Below are positions 12,178-13,035 of a stretch of 13,035 nucleotides of DNA, piece after piece; the stretch's first letter is position 1, and every line of letters starts with the position of its first letter. The stretch is taken from contig JAFGSL010000308.1 in the NCBI GenBank assembly GCA_016934645.1, positions 1-13,035 of the forward strand. Reading direction: 5' to 3'. The notes beneath the pieces were generated by a model, which did no database searches, was not told where the DNA came from, and was given only the letters and a program-made list of their open reading frames with translations. Position numbers and translations under genes: made by a program. Source of the stretch: Anaerolineae bacterium (GTDB taxonomy: Bacteria > Chloroflexota > Anaerolineae > B4-G1 > SLSP01).

Positions 12178-13035
12178 ATGTCAGATTTTGCACATGCGCG
12201 GACGTTGTTGCGCGAGTTCAAGGGCGACCGGTATCTTTTTGGCACGGGCGTGCTGGCGCAGGTTGGTGAGGGTGTGGCGAAGCTAGGCAAGCGGGCGGCG
12301 CTGGTGCGCAGCACGTTTCCCGGCAGCGACGGCTTCGTGCAGGTCATCCAGGATTCACTGGCGCGGGCCGGACTGGCACAAGCGGATGAGATTCCGGGCG
12401 CGCGCCCTAACGCGCCTCGCGAGGATCTGTTTCGCATCACCGAGGCGTTGAAGGCGCTCGATCCCGAGGTCGTCATCAGCTTTGGCGGCGGCAGCGTCAT
12501 CGACGCGACGAAGGCGGCTGACGTCTTGCGGACGCTCGGCGGCGAGATCGACGATTACTTCGGCACGGGGCTGGTCACGCAGGCCCTCGCCGCGAGCGGC
12601 AAGGCGCTGACGCCGCACGTCGCCATTCAGACGGCAGCCAGTTCCGCCGCGCATCTCACCAAGTACTCGAACATCACGGACGTTGCCACGGGGCAGAAGA
12701 AGCTCATCGTCGATGACGCCATCGTGCCGCTGCGGCCTGTCTTCGACTACACCGTGACCTACGACGCGCCTGCTGCACTGACGACGGACGGCGCGCTGGA
12801 CGGCATCTCGCACGCGTTGGAGGTGCTGTACGGGGCGGTGGGCCAAGCCAACTACGCCAAAATCAAGGAGGTCGCCGGGACCTGTATCGATCTGGTGGTG
12901 AACTACCTGCCGCGCGCGCTGGAATATCCGCACGACGCCGAGGCCCGCGAAGCCCTGTGCCTGGCGACCGACCTGGGCGGCTACGCCATCATGCTCGGCG
13001 GGACGAACGGCGGGCACCTCACCAGCTTCTCGCTC
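12178..13035 (+). CDS. Iron-containing alcohol dehydrogenase family protein (cut by window edge)
   Basis: The first 286 residues of a group III (Fe-ADH) dehydrogenase or related lyase/synthase are present. The NAD(P)-binding segment PEVVISFGGGSVIDATKAAD (96-115) is classic. Metal ligands are likely Asp208 and His212 (TDGALDGISHALEV) and His280 (GGTNGGHLTSFSL); the fourth lies beyond the edge or is not recognised. The usual P-T-T-x-G-T-G-S-E loop is replaced by AIQTAASSAAHLTKYSNITD (149-168), so cofactor or substrate handling may differ. GAGGAGG (12165-12171) lies 6 nt before the ATG and directly after the octamer array. Being downstream of a probable acid-sugar dehydratase on the same strand, it may reduce or oxidise an intermediate of the same pathway. 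That link is inference from position. Confidence 0.88.
   Translation, partial: MSDFAHARTLLREFKGDRYLFGTGVLAQVGEGVAKLGKRAALVRSTFPGSDGFVQVIQDSLARAGLAQADEIPGARPNAPREDLFRITEALKALDPEVVISFGGGSVIDATKAADVLRTLGGEIDDYFGTGLVTQALAASGKALTPHVAIQTAASSAAHLTKYSNITDVATGQKKLIVDDAIVPLRPVFDYTVTYDAPAALTTDGALDGISHALEVLYGAVGQANYAKIKEVAGTCIDLVVNYLPRALEYPHDAEAREALCLATDLGGYAIMLGGTNGGHLTSFSL

Noticed and set aside
12355..13017. 220-codon minus-strand frame
   Set aside because: Antisense shadow of the Fe-ADH gene, whose plus-strand motifs are unambiguous.

Overview
This is a 13 kb chromosomal window from a moderately GC-rich bacterium, most likely a Chloroflexota (Anaerolineae-like) organism. That assignment is an inference from the style of the GyrA N-terminus, a lipoprotein serpin with a Thr/Pro-rich linker, an ArsR-DUF2087 regulator, and many short catabolic and hypothetical genes divided by hairpin-rich spacers. 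No phage, IS transposase, CRISPR array, rRNA or tRNA was recognised.

Left part (1-3600): the 5' 425 codons of gyrA lie on the minus strand and run off the left edge. They are followed by a decayed two-domain GNAT acetyltransferase on the plus strand, and then by a serpin lipoprotein gene split by one in-frame amber codon, with its reactive-centre loop downstream of the stop.

Middle (3600-9640, all plus strand): an 85-bp element with perfect 16-bp inverted ends, a 439-aa protein that looks like a six-hairpin (alpha/alpha) barrel enzyme, and a hicB-hicA toxin-antitoxin pair. A closely packed run follows: an ornithine/aspartate carbamoyltransferase homologue whose substrate motifs are rewritten, an isochorismatase-like cysteine hydrolase with its own extended -10 promoter, a SAM methyltransferase, a DinB-like protein, and a membrane-anchored alpha/beta hydrolase. 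The run ends at two strong hairpins.

Right part (9700-13035): a minus-strand bicistronic operon encodes a 91-aa helical protein and an ArsR-DUF2087 regulator. Its near-consensus promoter is overlaid by a perfect 38-bp palindrome, which is probably the regulator's own operator. Facing right are a mandelate racemase-family enolase and an iron-containing alcohol dehydrogenase (cut by the right edge). These two look like a dehydratase/dehydrogenase pair for sugar-acid or polyol catabolism. Between them lies an unusual array of TAGTC/GACTA octamers forming a long potential hairpin.

Spacers: 1276-1520 holds only the likely gyrA promoter. In 2049-2201 I see nothing beyond the serpin ribosome binding site. 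3591-3797 holds the 85-bp element, a promoter and a small palindrome. 9637-9822 holds the two hairpins. 10700-10933 is regulatory DNA.
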